From Paramyrothecium sp. XJ0827 (Eukaryota > Ascomycota > Sordariomycetes > Hypocreales > Stachybotryaceae), in NCBI GenBank assembly GCA_020881915.1, contig JAJFPB010000001.1:5766001-5830000 (forward strand): a stretch of 64,000 nucleotides of DNA. The letters are read 5' to 3'. Both the position numbers and the translations under genes were made by a program. Within the stretch, counting starts at the first letter, position 1; each line of letters starts with the position of its first letter. Below are positions 46,188 to 58,782 of the stretch, piece by piece. The notes below the pieces were generated by a model that ran no database searches, was not told the DNA's origin, and saw only the letters and a program-made list of their open reading frames with translations.

Positions 46188-46442
46188 CAGAGCCAATGCT
46201 TCGATGTGATACGAACGGGATGAGCCCATGACTTTAGCAAAGTTTAGCAAACAGCATTATAATAAAATCCAATCAATTTGCGTTTGCGGCGGGTATCTCG
46301 TTCCTTGCTTTTCGTGCTGTTGTTTTTTCTCTACGCAAAACGAACTGTAACCCTATCTTAACTGCCTTCAAACACTCGCAAGTCTGCTAACAGCACAATC
46401 ATAACAACTGATCTCTGCCAAATCCCATCACTTTTACAACGT

Positions 46443-49400
46443 CTACATGTCTATTGAATCGTTAAATCGTAGGATGCCATGGCTCCTCAAAACTCCATCC
46501 ACACCTTGCGGTGTTCGAGCAAAGGGCTCCGTTGCTGGGCTTGCATCGGGTCCGTCGAAGGATTTATCCATTACAAGCGCCAAACCATGTGATTTGATCG
46601 CGTCGACAAGAGCGGGCACCATGTCCTGTTACATCGGTCAGCATTCTCTCATTCAAACGTGCTTTGGGGATGTGCGAGGGCTGTCGCATAGTTAGGTACG
46701 TACCAGGAGGCGAGCAAAGCATATCAATCCCATGAAGTTGTTGCTCTGTGCAATCCTGACCACCTCCTTTATCGAGGCACTGCGGTGTCCACTGGTTCGG
46801 ATCGTGAGAGGTGACGACATGGAGTCCGACTCCCTGCCCAGGTCGTTGCATAGGAAGACAGGGAAGTTGGGTTGCTTCCAGTTCAGTGCCGTGCATAGTC
46901 GGGGGTTATAGCTGCTAAACACCATGGACCGCACGGCGTTGGGAGACTGGGCTCTCTGGGCCCGGGCATGGTCGAAAACGATGGTAAGAACGGCATCGAC
47001 AAAGACATTGACATCCAAGGTTGGGCCAAGAGCGAGCACCTTCTCCTCTTCCGTGGTTGGATACAAGACTTGGAGGTTGACGTGAATGCCGGGGGGGAGC
47101 CTCGACAATGCTTCTTCTAGCGTAACGCCAGCCGTTGCCAGGATGTGATAGATCTCCGCAATCTGCCCGGTCGTCTTGGACGGCAGGCTTGCGAGCTCGA
47201 CCCGGCTGCTATTGTTAGCCGTGATGGTGCTGAATTGCTGAGCCGAGAGTCGGCACAGTGGGATGTCGAGCCCTCCGCACGCGATGGTCCATCGTGGCCA
47301 GATGATCGGCACACCATCACTCGAGTATTGCACGAACAGTCTGACGTAGTCGCCCGATAGACTCGAGCCCGTCACAATGGCGCTCATTGGCTGGTTGAAC
47401 TGGCTCGTCGCCTTCCAGTACGTCTCGAAATCGGTAATCTCCAGCGGTTGGCCATTGAATGGTTTGATGATTTGCGTGTGGAAGCTGATCTGCCCAATAG
47501 CTCTGAGCCGGGGATCAAAAAGCGGCAACGAGCACCTGGAGCTCCACTGTAATGCCTTAAAGGTGCTTGGAAGCACCACGGTCTTGGCAATGACCTTTGC
47601 GCCGTACGTGGGGAAGACGTCAAAATCAAGCGAGAAGGAATCGAGGTTGTCTATTTGAAAGGAAACGATGCGGGTGTCTTCCTGGAATGGCAGTATGATG
47701 TTCTTGGGAATCAAATCCGACTGTTTTGAGGAAATAGTGAGCCTTGCAGCAGGATATTTACCGTCCTGGAAAAACACCAATGGTTGCTCATCGACATCTT
47801 CGAAACTTATCTGAACGACCGTCTTGGTGTCCAGGAAGTTGTGTCCGTACCGTCGGAGGGGGATGATTGGAGGGGGTAACTCAAGTATCGGGATGGCATC
47901 GGGGTCTAGAGACATGGGCATCGGAGCACTGCTGCTATCCATAGGACCAAGCGAAGGCTGCGAGACCATTGGGCTTGCACGAATCCGTCTGTTGAATGGC
48001 GTGAGGACCTTCATGCATTCCAGGTGTCCTTCCCAGGCAGCGTAGTACATGGCCGGCAGGTCCTTCTCGTCCAGGATGTTGGGATCCACACCAATCTTGA
48101 GCAAGGCTTGGAGACAATCGACGTTACCCTCGCTGGCTGCATGGACAAGAGGCGTCCACCCGTAGAGCTTGTCGATTTGGTCCATGTCTGCACCGTATTC
48201 CTTGAGTAGCAGTAATAGTGCCGAGGTCTGGCCAGATCTGGCCACCAGGTGTTGGGGGTACAACCCTTCAGCATCAGGTAAGATCTTGGCCCCATGCTTG
48301 AGTAAGAGTTCAACCACAGCTACCGACCCGTGTTCGCAGGCCAAGTTGAGAGGGACGTGATCTGAGTCAGATACAGGATCGATTCGGGCGGACTTGGCGA
48401 GCAAGTGCTCAATGCAATCGAGGTGGCCATGAATGATAGAATGAATGAGAGGCGTGAAGTTGTCATGATCAATCAGGTTGATGGTGTTCGGGTCAGCTGT
48501 AGCAGGAAATTAGCATATATTCAAGTGAGGCAGGTAAGGAAAGTTTTCACCTTCGAGAAGAATGCCAAGCATTTCCAGGCGACCATGTAGACTTGCGTAA
48601 TGCAACGGCACTCTGCCGTACACGTCTGTGCGATCAACTGCAACACCAGCCTTCAATGCCCATTCAAGCACGTGCGGTTTTCCATAGATGGCAGCCTGGT
48701 GCAAACAATTTCGCTCATTGATGTCATCATAAGAGTGAAGATCAACGAAGCCAGTTTCGAGGAGCACCTGCAACGACTCCGCAGGTGCCTCGTGGATGGC
48801 GGCAAGGAAAGTGCGCGTTATGCGCTCCATAATCGAGCTATCGCCAGTGTTGGCCAAAGCTGCAGATTGCATCTTCGTCAATAGATCACGCAAAGAATTG
48901 AGATTCCCACCAATCACCGTGTCAAGCAACAGAGTGTCGGCATCGCCCTCATCTGTCCCTATGAAATGCTGGCTTGTGACAACATGGCCGGATGACTGGA
49001 AGTTGACTTGCAAACCATCCGACCATGCACCAAGTTCCTGGAGGCTGGTAGTTGCCTGGTCCGACAGCTCGCTTATGACAGTGGCATTGAAAAATGGTTG
49101 CACCTCCACTGCTCGAGAAAGGTATAGCTCTTTCGTCTTGGACTTGGACGTCTTGTCCCATTTCTTGAGGATCTTGGAAAAGGCCGTGCCGTTAATCTCG
49201 ACAAATTGTTGAAGCTTGTTAAGGTCGGCAGCGAACTGCTGGAAGCCCTCTTCCAAAGTTGTGAATTTGGCTGAGCGCCGCGAAATGCCGTGTCGCGACT
49301 GGAGAACTTTCTTCTTGTCTAACAACGTTTTAAGACGTATTTGTAGCTGCGCAGAGCGTGAGCACGAAAGGAATCTTGCCGCCTTCCATCCTCGATATCA

Positions 49401-49969
49401 ATTCTGAACATACCTCGGCTTCCTTCTGAAGGTAAAAGGCATTGACCTTGTCAAGCTCACGTTCCTGTGGTGCATTTAGCAAGCTAGTCGACAAACTCAT
49501 GGCGAGATGATAGGTGTGGCCAACTCACTAATTGGAAGAAAAATGTTGCCTTGTTTGCTTGGAGGGCAACCTGGGAATCTCCAGGTGCGGCTGGATGTTG
49601 GGCATCATTTTGCGCAGCAAGGGTTGGGGTCGCCGAGAGCTTCTTGATGAGCTACAATTGAAACATCAGCAACCATCAATGTATGCAGGACTTGCGCCAC
49701 GGAGTAAATGGCATGGACAGGTTATAACATGCATGTCAACCTGGCATCAAGAAGGCAGGACAAGATGGTAAGAATGGTGAAGGCTTGAGGTTCAGATGGT
49801 GTACCTTTTTGAGTGCCTTATAGTTGACAAAACTGGCAGCGTATTCAGGGACCTCAAGCTGGCGTTTCTGTATTTGTTTGCCGAACTTCCTGTTCAGGGA
49901 ATTGAGAGTGAGCGAGTGTTTCTTAGGTCATGCAAAGACCTTCCCCTCGGATGGGAGCATGGCTTACAT
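46443..49969 (-). CDS. PHO81: Phosphate-starvation regulator PHO81/NUC-2
   Basis: CDK-inhibitor of the phosphate pathway (yeast Pho81, Neurospora NUC-2), which holds the cyclin-CDK in check when phosphate is scarce. Seven coding exons: 49969-49968, 49889-49805, 49651-49529, 49464-49414, 49346-48551, 48496-46704 and 46625-46443; 1010 residues. SPX domain (about 1-200): MKFGKQIQKRQLEVPEYAAS, NYKALKKLIKKLSATP, and the helix around LQQFVEINGTAFSKILKKWD. Ankyrin repeats (about 240-540) include NCLHQAAIYGKPHVLEWALK and GRVPLHYASLHGRLEMLGIL. The C-terminal region (about 600-1010) is glycerophosphodiester-phosphodiesterase-like but without the HRG catalytic motif, ending GVLRSHGILRFNDSIDM. Oddity: the initiator ATG is split, AT in exon 1 and G in exon 2; a TGA lies three codons upstream. 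Confidence 0.94.
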
Positions 49970-52078
49970 GTTGCGGCTTCAGACCCTAAGGTCGGGGTGG
50001 GAAAGTGCCGGCGAATATCGCACCGGGTACTAGCGCTAATGACGAAGACTTTGCTGATGACAAGTGAGGTCAAGAAAAGTAACGTGAGAGTGAGTCCCAG
50101 TCTGGCAGCTGTTGGGCAAGCTGCTACTGTCACCGAAGAATGACGCTGCAAATATTGGGCAGTGTGCTCATATCAATGAGGAGGGGGTCTGAGGGTCTCG
50201 AATCCGAAAAGGTCGGGTGACTGCTGCGCTGTACAGTCGACGGTAGCACTGCAGCGTGTCGAAGGCAGCTGTCGGTTCCAAGGGTTGTGGAAGACGCAGC
50301 CGGTCCCAGACAGTATGCAGGTTGAGAATGTGATTTGTGGTTGGTAAGTGGCCACGGTCAAGGGCAAGGTGGTATGCGGCCTATAACAAGGCGAAGTTGA
50401 CCCCGTACCTCTCCAGGCAATGACGTTAGGTCCTTCCCTGGTCAGAAAGTGAGAGGATGAAACAATCCACAGAACCACCGGCAATTGGCTCTTGGTGGTG
50501 GCCGAACGATAGACCCCCGGTTTCTGGGAGGTGATGAATGAGGCAAGTATCGAGTGAGGTTGGCAAAGAGGCTCGTAGCACAAGGTTGCGACACTCGCCC
50601 TCAGCAGGCGTGCAAAGCACTTTGTTCCGGACAGGCACAGCGAGGTATGCTTTCCTGAGGATCTCGGAACTCGACGGAATGAAGGAAATCAAGAGACTGG
50701 GCGCCGGAAGCTTGAGCGAACGTTGCGCGAAGTCCTCCAAAGGCTGCCCTTCCAAACCGTCTGCCCCTCCAAGCTACCCAGATTGGGGTGGGTAGGTAGG
50801 TAGTAGGTGTCGTCCACAGTCGACGGTAATAATAGAGCCACCCCGGTCCTGCAGGTTCAGATGCGAGAGCAGGGGTTTGGGTTGAGGCCTCGGCCACAAA
50901 GAGGGGCGTTTTGTTCGTCAGAATTGCTGGGAGGGCGCCCGCTTTGCTTGAGGCATGTAGTTTTGGTCGTGGGAAGTGGTTAGGCCGTCGCCTGCATGAT
51001 ACGACTGAGCTGGCCTGGCCCAAGCAAAATTGTTCGCTCGCTCTTCTTCGGCCTTTTCGTTTCTCTGCCCGCGCAAAAGGCTATTTGTCAATGGCCAATT
51101 CTTCGACTGACATCAACAATCGCATAGGCGGATTGGCCCGACTATTATCCGGCTAACCCCTCTGTCCGGTAGCTCCCGCCCAACAGGGCGCTCCTGCGCC
51201 TACGACGTCTTAAAGAACCATCGGGCGGGACCTCAACCGTCCTTCTTCCCACATCGTGGGGCATCCGCTAATTGGACTCCCCTCAGCTTTCTCCAAACAG
51301 GTGAGCCTAGCGTTCTATTGGAGGCTGCCCTCTTCCACCTTTTTGGAGAGTCTGCTCCCGCATGGTCCAATCGCTGTCCAGCGTAGCACCTCGTGCGACG
51401 TCCATAGGTGAAGCGTTGGTCACCGGAACGCATGCACCTCACGCACGCAGCTACGGTAGGGCAGCGACGCTGCTCTTCACCTCTGGCTCGAAGCGCCATC
51501 CACTCCGTGGAAAAGCCTGTGAGGGCTGACCGTTCGTTGACTTAGCTTTGGGCATGTGGGCCAGGTAAGTCCAAGGAGGGAAAGGTGAATCCTCATAAGC
51601 AATAACACGCCGGAATACCGGCTTCGAGGCAATCCATACATGACAAACTATCGTGGTTAGCCATCTCTTCCGAGGTGCAAGCATTCTCCTGCGGGCCCCA
51701 GTGGATCACCAACAAACAATCCCAAGGTCGCATCTATACGTATCCGTGACGGGTTTTCCTCGCGAGTCCGAGGTTCTTCACATGGCCGGCCCATGGCATG
51801 GCTTGCATGACACATCACAGTCGGCCTGCGCAAGATAAGAGGCGACGGGTATATTTTTATGACGTATGACGATGGGAGAGCATGTGATATCACAGAGCAG
51901 CATGAAGCATGATGTGAAATCGCCTCTTTCATTCAATCTCCAAGAACAAGAGCACACTAGTAAGAATAACGAAAGACCAGAGCTGCTATGCTACCATAAA
52001 GGACCCGTATTCCCAGCAGACGAGATGTCGCCGCATCTAGCTTGGGAACAAACTCTCCACGACTTTACCAGCTCCTTG
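49970..52078. other. Intergenic, 2.1 kb
   Basis: Upstream region of PHO81/NUC-2 and 3' flank of CUE5. Short open frames only. GTAGGTAGGTAG lies at about 50790. No RNA gene recognised. Confidence 0.6.
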
Positions 52079-53489
52079 CTAAGGCTTCTTGGTTCCCGCG
52101 TGTCCCTCTTTACCAGAATCTACTAGGCTGTCCGCCATGGCCTCAGCAGCTGCCTTCTTGAGCCTCTCATTGTCATCCAACTTGGCATCCTTAGGTTTGT
52201 CCTTGACATCCTTCTCATCCTCGCTGTCACCCAGGCTGAAAGGGTCGTTGTCAGAAATCGGGTTGGGGTCAACCGAAGACAGCGGTTGCCACTTGCTCGC
52301 CCTTCCACCAGGTGCAGGTGATGTATCCTTCGGGGGTACCTTCGGCGAAGAATCGTACATGTCGATTTCCTCAGTGTCCTCCATGAAAGCTACCCGTCTA
52401 CCGTCATTGGGTCGAGGGGATGCTGAAGGTGGTGGAGGCCTGAAGACGCCAGGGCTGGCTGTGCGATGCACCGCTAGGACGATGTCAGTTGGGTTCCAAA
52501 ATGTACCTCGCCATTCAACTTACATCCGTCTGGGTTCAGTCTCATATTGGCAAAATCATCGCCAAGAACCTGTGGGTCCGCGTCGTAGCGATCGTAATCG
52601 TTGCTTCTGCGGCTGGTCTCTCCTGGGCGGCGCGGTTGGCCCTGACTATGTGAAGCATCTTCCGGGTTATCGAATTCTTCTTCGATCTTCTTTCTCAGGT
52701 TCGTGATCCAGCTGTTCACCTTGGTCTGGGTTTCCAGGAATCCCTTGCGAAGGTTTTCCCGGATAACTGGTAAATCATCATCCATGAAGCTGTGCTCTCG
52801 GTCATCCTCGTCCAAACCTGGCCTCTGCTGTTGTCCACCGGCCTGTCTGTTCGAGGTACGGTTCTCGTATGCGCCAACGTTGTCGTAGTGCTCAGCAAGT
52901 TGGCGGGCATAGCGCTCGTCTGCTTCAAGCTGTGACAGGCCCACGTTCGCTTGGGGCCGGGGTGGTTGAGGTGGTGCGACCTCGACAGGCTCCCTCTGAG
53001 CGGCTTCGGGATCGGTCATCTCTAGTACGCTCCGTTAGACCTCTTGTTTGAGTTCTCCATTCAGCTTATGGGCGCCATACCGAGTAAGGCATTGAAGGCG
53101 GGCTCAACGCTGCCACCACTAGCCCTCAAAACCGCCCGAATTACCGCAGCTTCAACGCCAGGGAAGGCCTCCTTTAAAGTAGCTTCATTCTTCTGGGCCT
53201 CGGTGAGGGGGCGTGGTGGTTTCGGTGGCGCAGTCTCTGTTGCGCTCGTGTTCGTGGGTGCGGAGACGGTCACTGCAGTGGACGATGTGTATGCTTCGTC
53301 GGCGATCATGCTTGAGTCTTGAACGTCGTCGTCGTCCAAATCCAGAGGTCTTGCAGTGGTCGGCGACTCTGGGCCGCTTTCTGTAGTGTTCTTTGTCTGG
53401 TAGGCGAGAGTTGGTCAGTATCAGATTTGGAGCGACATCCACTTGGCTTTCATGCTGGATATACACACCGTCTCTGCTGGAGCTGACAT
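52079..53489 (-). CDS. CUE5: CUE-domain ubiquitin-binding protein, Cue5-like
   Basis: Exons 53489-53469, 53396-53081, 53021-52524 and 52473-52079; 409 residues. The CUE domain (about residues 72-117) reads TEAQKNEATLKEAFPGVEAA then IRAVLRASGGSVEPAFNALL, with the ubiquitin-binding FP and LL signatures. It is followed by DERYARQLAEHYDN and a Lys/Glu helix (TQTKVNSWITNLRKKIEEEF). Near the C-terminus KWQPLSS (Trp340-x-x-Leu343) is a good candidate Atg8-interacting motif, as in yeast Cue5, a receptor that delivers ubiquitinated cargo to autophagy. The rest is disordered and Pro/Asp-rich. The 7-codon first exon is inferred from a clean GTGTGT donor and the in-frame join PAETTKN. It is divergent from the DEAH helicase gene. 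Confidence 0.88.
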
Positions 53490-54012
53490 GATGCCGCCTT
53501 TCCTGGGAAACTCCAGATTCGCGAGCAATCAAGGAGGGGACGGTTTGTCGGCGAAGGGAAAATTCTGGGCGTTGCGTACAGCGGGTGTTCAACGTGCAAG
53601 ATAAAGCTAAGGTAAGTTAAGGTAGTCATTCAACCCCAAAACTGGCTTGTGATGCAACTTATGGAGGTACCCACAGCCCCTGCCTTGCCTCATGCGCGAG
53701 GGGTTCAAACAGCCACGACGCTGATGACGTTCCCCACACACAATCGACAGCTCAGCCACGCGCTCATTCGCCACGAACATTTAAGGTAGGCCGACGGCGG
53801 TGCTGCGGCTCCAGGGTAGCACCGGACCTCGCGAATCTCATCTGATGGCTTGGTAGGGAAACGACAGGACAAGAATATTTATTTTTCATGCAGTAGAAGG
53901 TCGTCAGATGTAAGACCCAAACTAGTAACCTGGCCAATCTTTAGTAGTAGAGCATTCGCGAATTTGCTCGGCCAGGTGCGCCTTGGGACTTGCACGACTT
54001 GGGCAAATCATC
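53490..54012. other. Divergent promoter region CUE5/DEAH helicase
   Basis: 523 bases, with AAGGTAAGTTAAGGTAG near 53610. No gene. Confidence 0.65.
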
Positions 54013-56091
54013 ATGACCGAATTCCAACTCGATTCGAGTTTTATCCCAGCGCTTCATAAGCCAGCTGCCCTACTGCCCATTGCGAAATATCGTGAAAACC
54101 TCCTGTACGTGACAGAGACGTTCCCGGTCACGATTGTAATCGGTCAGACAGGCTCTGGCAAGACGACACAGATACCGCAGTTTCTGGAAGCTGCTGGCTG
54201 GTGCTCCGATGGAAAGATCATTGGCGTCACGCAGGTGAGTTTGGCGAGCTGGTGCTCCCGTGGAAGTAAACAGACTCTGATTCTCTCATAGCCACGACGT
54301 GTGGCCGCCACTACAGTCGCCTTGCGCGTTGCTGAAGAAGTGGGATGTGAGATAGGGAAAGAGGTGGGATACTCCATCCGCTTCGAAGATGTCACATCTT
54401 CGTCTACGCGAATCAAGTTTCTCACCGATGGTCTGCTCATCCGCGAGGCGCTTGTCGACCCTTTGTTGACACGATATTCTGTCATCATGGTTGACGAAGC
54501 ACACGAACGTTCCATCAGTACAGACATACTGCTGGGCTTACTGAAGAAGATTCGAAAGAAACGACCGGAGCTCCGGATCATTGTGAGCAGTGCTACTCTG
54601 CAAGCCGAAGAATTCCTCGATTTTTTCACGCGGACCGACGGAGAGCAGCCAACCACCGGTCACAAGGACCCAGAAGGAGATATCGGCACGATTGTGAGCC
54701 TGGAGGGTCGGACATACCCAATAGATATACTCTACCTGGAGTCACCAGCGGAAAACTACGTGGAAAAGGCCATCGATACGGTCCTCGACATCCATTCACA
54801 AGAGGGAGAAGGAGACATTCTTGTCTTTCTAACTGGTCGCGAGGAAATTGAATACGCGGTGCAGGCAGTGGCCGAGCGGGCAGCCGAAATGGAGAGTAGT
54901 CATGGCAGCCTACTTGCCTTGCCGTTGTACGCTGGTCTCACCACCGAGGAACAGATGTACGTGTTTGACAAGCCACCGGAGAGGACGCGCAAAGTTGTGT
55001 TCTCCACAAACATTGCAGAAGCGTCGGTGACCATTGATGGTATTGTGTACGTTGTGGACAGTGGCTTCGTCAAGCTACGAGCATACAATCCGAAGACGGG
55101 GATAGAAACGCTCACGGCCACGCCTGTCTCCAAAGCTTCTGCGTTACAGCGAGCTGGTCGAGCTGGTCGTACTCGACCGGGGAAATGCTTCCGCTTATAC
55201 ACCGAAGACGACTTTCAGACATTGCCTGAGGCGAACATTCCCGAAATCCAGAGATCCAATCTCGTGCCCGTGATCCTGCAGCTCAAGGCCTTGGGAATTG
55301 ACAACGTCGTACGTTTTGATTTCCTGACGCCTCCGCCGGCTGAAATGGCGTCAAAAGCATTGGAGCTTCTTTACTCTCTTGGAGCACTCGACGAGTACGC
55401 TAAATTGACACGCCCACTGGGATTTCGAATGGCAGAGCTGGCAGTCGAGCCAATGATGGCCAAGACGCTCTTATCAGCACAGTCTTTTGGCTGTCTGAGC
55501 GAGATACTGACGATTGCTGCCATGACCAGCATCGGAGGTAGCGTCTGGTTCCACCACGATGGCGAGCGTAAGAAGATGGAGAGCTCCAGGCGAAAATTCG
55601 CCGTGGAGGAGGGAGATCATCTGACACTGCTGAACACATACCAAGCTTTCGTCACCAAGGGGAAAAAAGAAGCCAAATTCTGCCAGGAGCATAATATGAA
55701 TTACAAGTCCATGACCCGAGCGGTAAGCATACGGGCACAACTCAAGCGCTATCTCGAGCGATTCAACATCAACGTTGATGAGTCCCTCGCGTCGCAGCGA
55801 ACAGGCTCGGACCCCAGCAAAGCAGCAGAACAGATTCGTCGATGCCTCACCGCCGGTTTCTTTGCGCACGCGGCGAGGATGCAACCAGATGGCACGTTCC
55901 GCAATGTCGAGGGCGGCACGATCCTCCACGCCCATCCTAGTTCGCTCATGTTCAACCGCAAGGCCGACTGGGTCATCTTCCACGAGGTCATGGAGACGGG
56001 CGACAAGACATTCATCAGGGACATCACCAAGATCGAAAAGGGCTGGCTGGTGGAATACGCCCCTGAATTCTACAAACTGTCCAACACGTGA
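54013..56091 (+). CDS. DEAH-box RNA helicase, DHX35-like
   Basis: Two exons, 54013-54234 and 54292-56091; 673 residues. Complete DEAH helicase: Walker A GQTGSGKT (residues 44-51), PRRVAATTVA (Ia), DEAHERS (II), SSAT (III), STNIAEASVTIDG (V), QRAGRAGRTRPGKCFRLY (VI), then the winged-helix/HA2 region (LGALDEYAKLTRPLGFRMAE) and the OB-fold part ending FIRDITKIEKGWLVEYAPEF. The short N-terminus (FIPALHKPAALLPIAKYREN) and total size (human DHX35 is about 700) point to the DHX35 class, a spliceosome C-complex associated helicase absent from budding yeast, rather than the larger Prp2/Prp16/Prp22/Prp43. The start is the first ATG; an upstream TTG in frame is ignored. The intron (57 nt) joins GVTQ to PRRVAA. 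Confidence 0.93.
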
Positions 56092-58661
56092 GAGGTTGGG
56101 GGTGAAACACGGGCGAGGACAGGTCTCTGCTGCTGCGACCAGCCGACTCACCAGTGGTCCAGGGGGGAGGTCGCACGAAGGATGTGAGACTTGCCAGGGT
56201 GCCATGAGCGCTGGGAATGCTACAACCTTAGCAGTGTCTAAATTTGGCAAAGGAAGACCTGGAATGCACATGACGTTTCTAGAGGGTTTGCTTATCCACT
56301 TGTTGCCCACCGAATTGAGGCATCGTGGGCTTAAAAGCCTCCAGAGTCATGCGCACAGGAACGTTGAATTGACTCGTTAGCGAGAAAAGGCTAGAAAATA
56401 GATTGAAGTGGCCCCTGAGATGAAAGAGGTACGTAGTGCCCCCGTATTGGTGAGGCTTGATGGGCCACAGTGGCTCGCAATCAGGCACGGGCCTGCTCTG
56501 GAATGGCTTTGCGCTGTGAAAATTTGGCACTTGGTGCCTTGAGCTCTGTGAAGAATGCATAGCGGGGACGTACTCATGCGATACTACTACCATACGATAG
56601 ATTGCTGATGCTGATCGAGCTCGGCCCATACCGATGGGCCACGGACGGCCAATACTCGGTTATTGCTGTAATGGTCTTCATGCTGGCAGCCAGACACAAG
56701 GAAACGTAATAAACAGGCAGGCTAAACTACTGGCGGCTTGTTTTCCAAAATGCGACGGATGGGTGACGGGTTGCTGCCAAGGTGGTCAGGCCCCTTAGCG
56801 TGGTCGGCAAATGGGAGCAAACGGTTTATTGTAATTACTGCCTTGTCCTCATCGACGAGGTTCCGTCATTGAGGCATTGAAAACTTGGAAAGACATCGGG
56901 AGCCGGTCAATGGATGGGGGTCGCCCAGGTGTGTGGTATATGGGATGGGTCCCGGAGTCGACGAGCGGCTAGGCTCGAGCAAGGAAGCAAGGCCAGGCTG
57001 AGCGAGAAAAATCCACTTCTCGAAATCCCCTCCCAGCACCAACGACAATGATCCTACCGCTCATCTCGGTAGAGACGCAGTCTTGGTTAGCTCCCGTCTT
57101 GAGAGGCAGGGCGGGGGTGTTTCGGTCGTCCAAATGCCTTATTTAACCAGCGAGAGCGAGATCGAGACGCCAAGCCATATTCTGCTTAGCGTCAGGGGCA
57201 GCGAGGGCCGGTGCCTACAGTGCGGAAAACGGGCCTGCTGAAGATGGGCTGGTTGGTCCGTCGCAATAACGGCGGGTACCGCACGCAGACGGCGCAGTGT
57301 TCTGGCGCTGCGGGTTGCATTTTGGTGCCATTGCAAACTAGCCTATCGCAAGCACTTGGCGGCGACGGAGCACTGTGCCAGCAGACGATAGCTCTGCTCG
57401 ACGGCGCGCCCCCTAACCAACCACGCACGCACTAGCACAAAAGGAGAATCAAGCTGCTTACAGACGCGGACCATCCATCGCAGGTGTACCTGCGTCAGGA
57501 CCCCTGCTGCCCCTTGCAGTTGGCTTGTACAAAGGAACGGAGCAGCATCTACGCCTACCTGCTGGTCCTTACTCAGCCGATACAACCGTCCCCCATATGA
57601 CTGATGGATTGAATCGCCTTTTTTCTGCCCTGGAGGCTTATAGCAACATGGAGCTGTGATGGGTACACCAAGTCGGCATGCAACATAGGATACGCAAGCA
57701 AAGCGGGTGCTCTAATGAGGTTCCTATCTAGGTAGACAGGAGGCTTCAAGCGACCCGGCAGTCCTCGAAATTTGACCCCCCCCTGAGCCGCAAGCCTCCC
57801 ATTTGCTGTGCTGTGTTATCGCCGTGCCTCCGCCCAAGGCAGAGGCCTGGTCTGGACGAGAAGCTTGTCAGGGACCCCTGGTCGGAGCTGTCTCATTCGC
57901 CTGCGAAGCCACACCACAGGGCACTTCCCTGGTGCATTTCGATGGATTGTGTACCCACCAGGTTTATTGTCGCCGTTCGTCTGGTCCCGACACTCTCAGG
58001 CACGAGCAGGGGGGCTTAGGCCGTTCCTTTCTGGTGGTTGGCTGAGGTACCTCGCCCGCCTCCTCAGGTTGCAGCAGTACCTGCGTCCCAGCACCTCACC
58101 TGCTGCCGGAGGTACCTACTGTGCAACCCCCTTCCTAAAATCACCCAATCACGCCTGAAGCTCCACCCCCAATCTCACGCTGGACCGGACGTTTCCCAGT
58201 CCCTCATGCTGCTTGGCTCGGCCTGACTTGCAGAGGGATTGACCTTTCGTTTCTCTCCTCCCCCCTTCCCTTCCCTTCCTCCATCGTCAGTTGTCGAGCA
58301 TCAGAAACCCGTGCCAAACCGCCTGCCAGCGGGCTCGTCGCTCCTTTTTTTGTCGTTGTTGTTGTTGCGTCCTGTCGACAAACTCTCAAGTCATTCTTTA
58401 TTCTGTTATTTCCGAGCTGCGTTGTGTGTAGTTGTGCAAACGCGCAGGACCAGTCTCGCCAAAGTCGCTCCTTTCCCAACCTTCGACAATCGCTCATTTT
58501 CGCTCGTCTGGCACCGCTTCAGCCTTCCTTGAGGTTCTTTGCTCTTTTGCTCACAAACCAAAAGTCGACCGATCTGCTTCCAAATACTCTGGCCCCAAAT
58601 CTCGAAAACCCAAATCGATAATTTCAACGACGAAACAACCACATTCGTTCACTGTATCTTC

Positions 58662-58676
58662 ATGGGTTATGACTAG
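58662..58676 (+). promoter_or_regulatory. uORF, 4 codons plus stop
   Basis: ATG GGT TAT GAC TAG, 121 bases before the main ATG, within the presumed leader of the SKG6-type gene. Effective only if transcription starts upstream of it. Confidence 0.45.
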
Positions 58677-58713
58677 TCGTGCTTTCGGACCCGACTTATA
58701 ATCAAAATCGTTA

Positions 58714-58746
58714 ATGATCATCGCGCGGATCCTTCGACATACCTGA
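58714..58746 (+). promoter_or_regulatory. uORF, 10 codons plus stop
   Basis: An ATG followed by nine sense codons (MIIARILRHT) and TGA, ending 36 bases before the main start codon at 58783. Its closeness to the main ATG would make reinitiation inefficient if it is translated. Confidence 0.5.
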
Positions 58747-58782
58747 TCCCAACTCCAGCCTTGGCCCAACCTAATACTCATC

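Larger units (their letters stand above)
56092..58782. other. Intergenic, 2.7 kb
   Basis: 3' flank of the helicase gene, then the upstream region of the SKG6-type gene. From about 58225 to 58570 the + strand is strongly C/T-rich, as in long fungal 5' leaders. Two small upstream open reading frames follow. No other gene. Confidence 0.6.

Noticed and set aside
53983..54012. In-frame TTG start upstream of the DEAH helicase
   Set aside because: The first ATG at 54013 gives the usual N-terminus; non-ATG start not needed.
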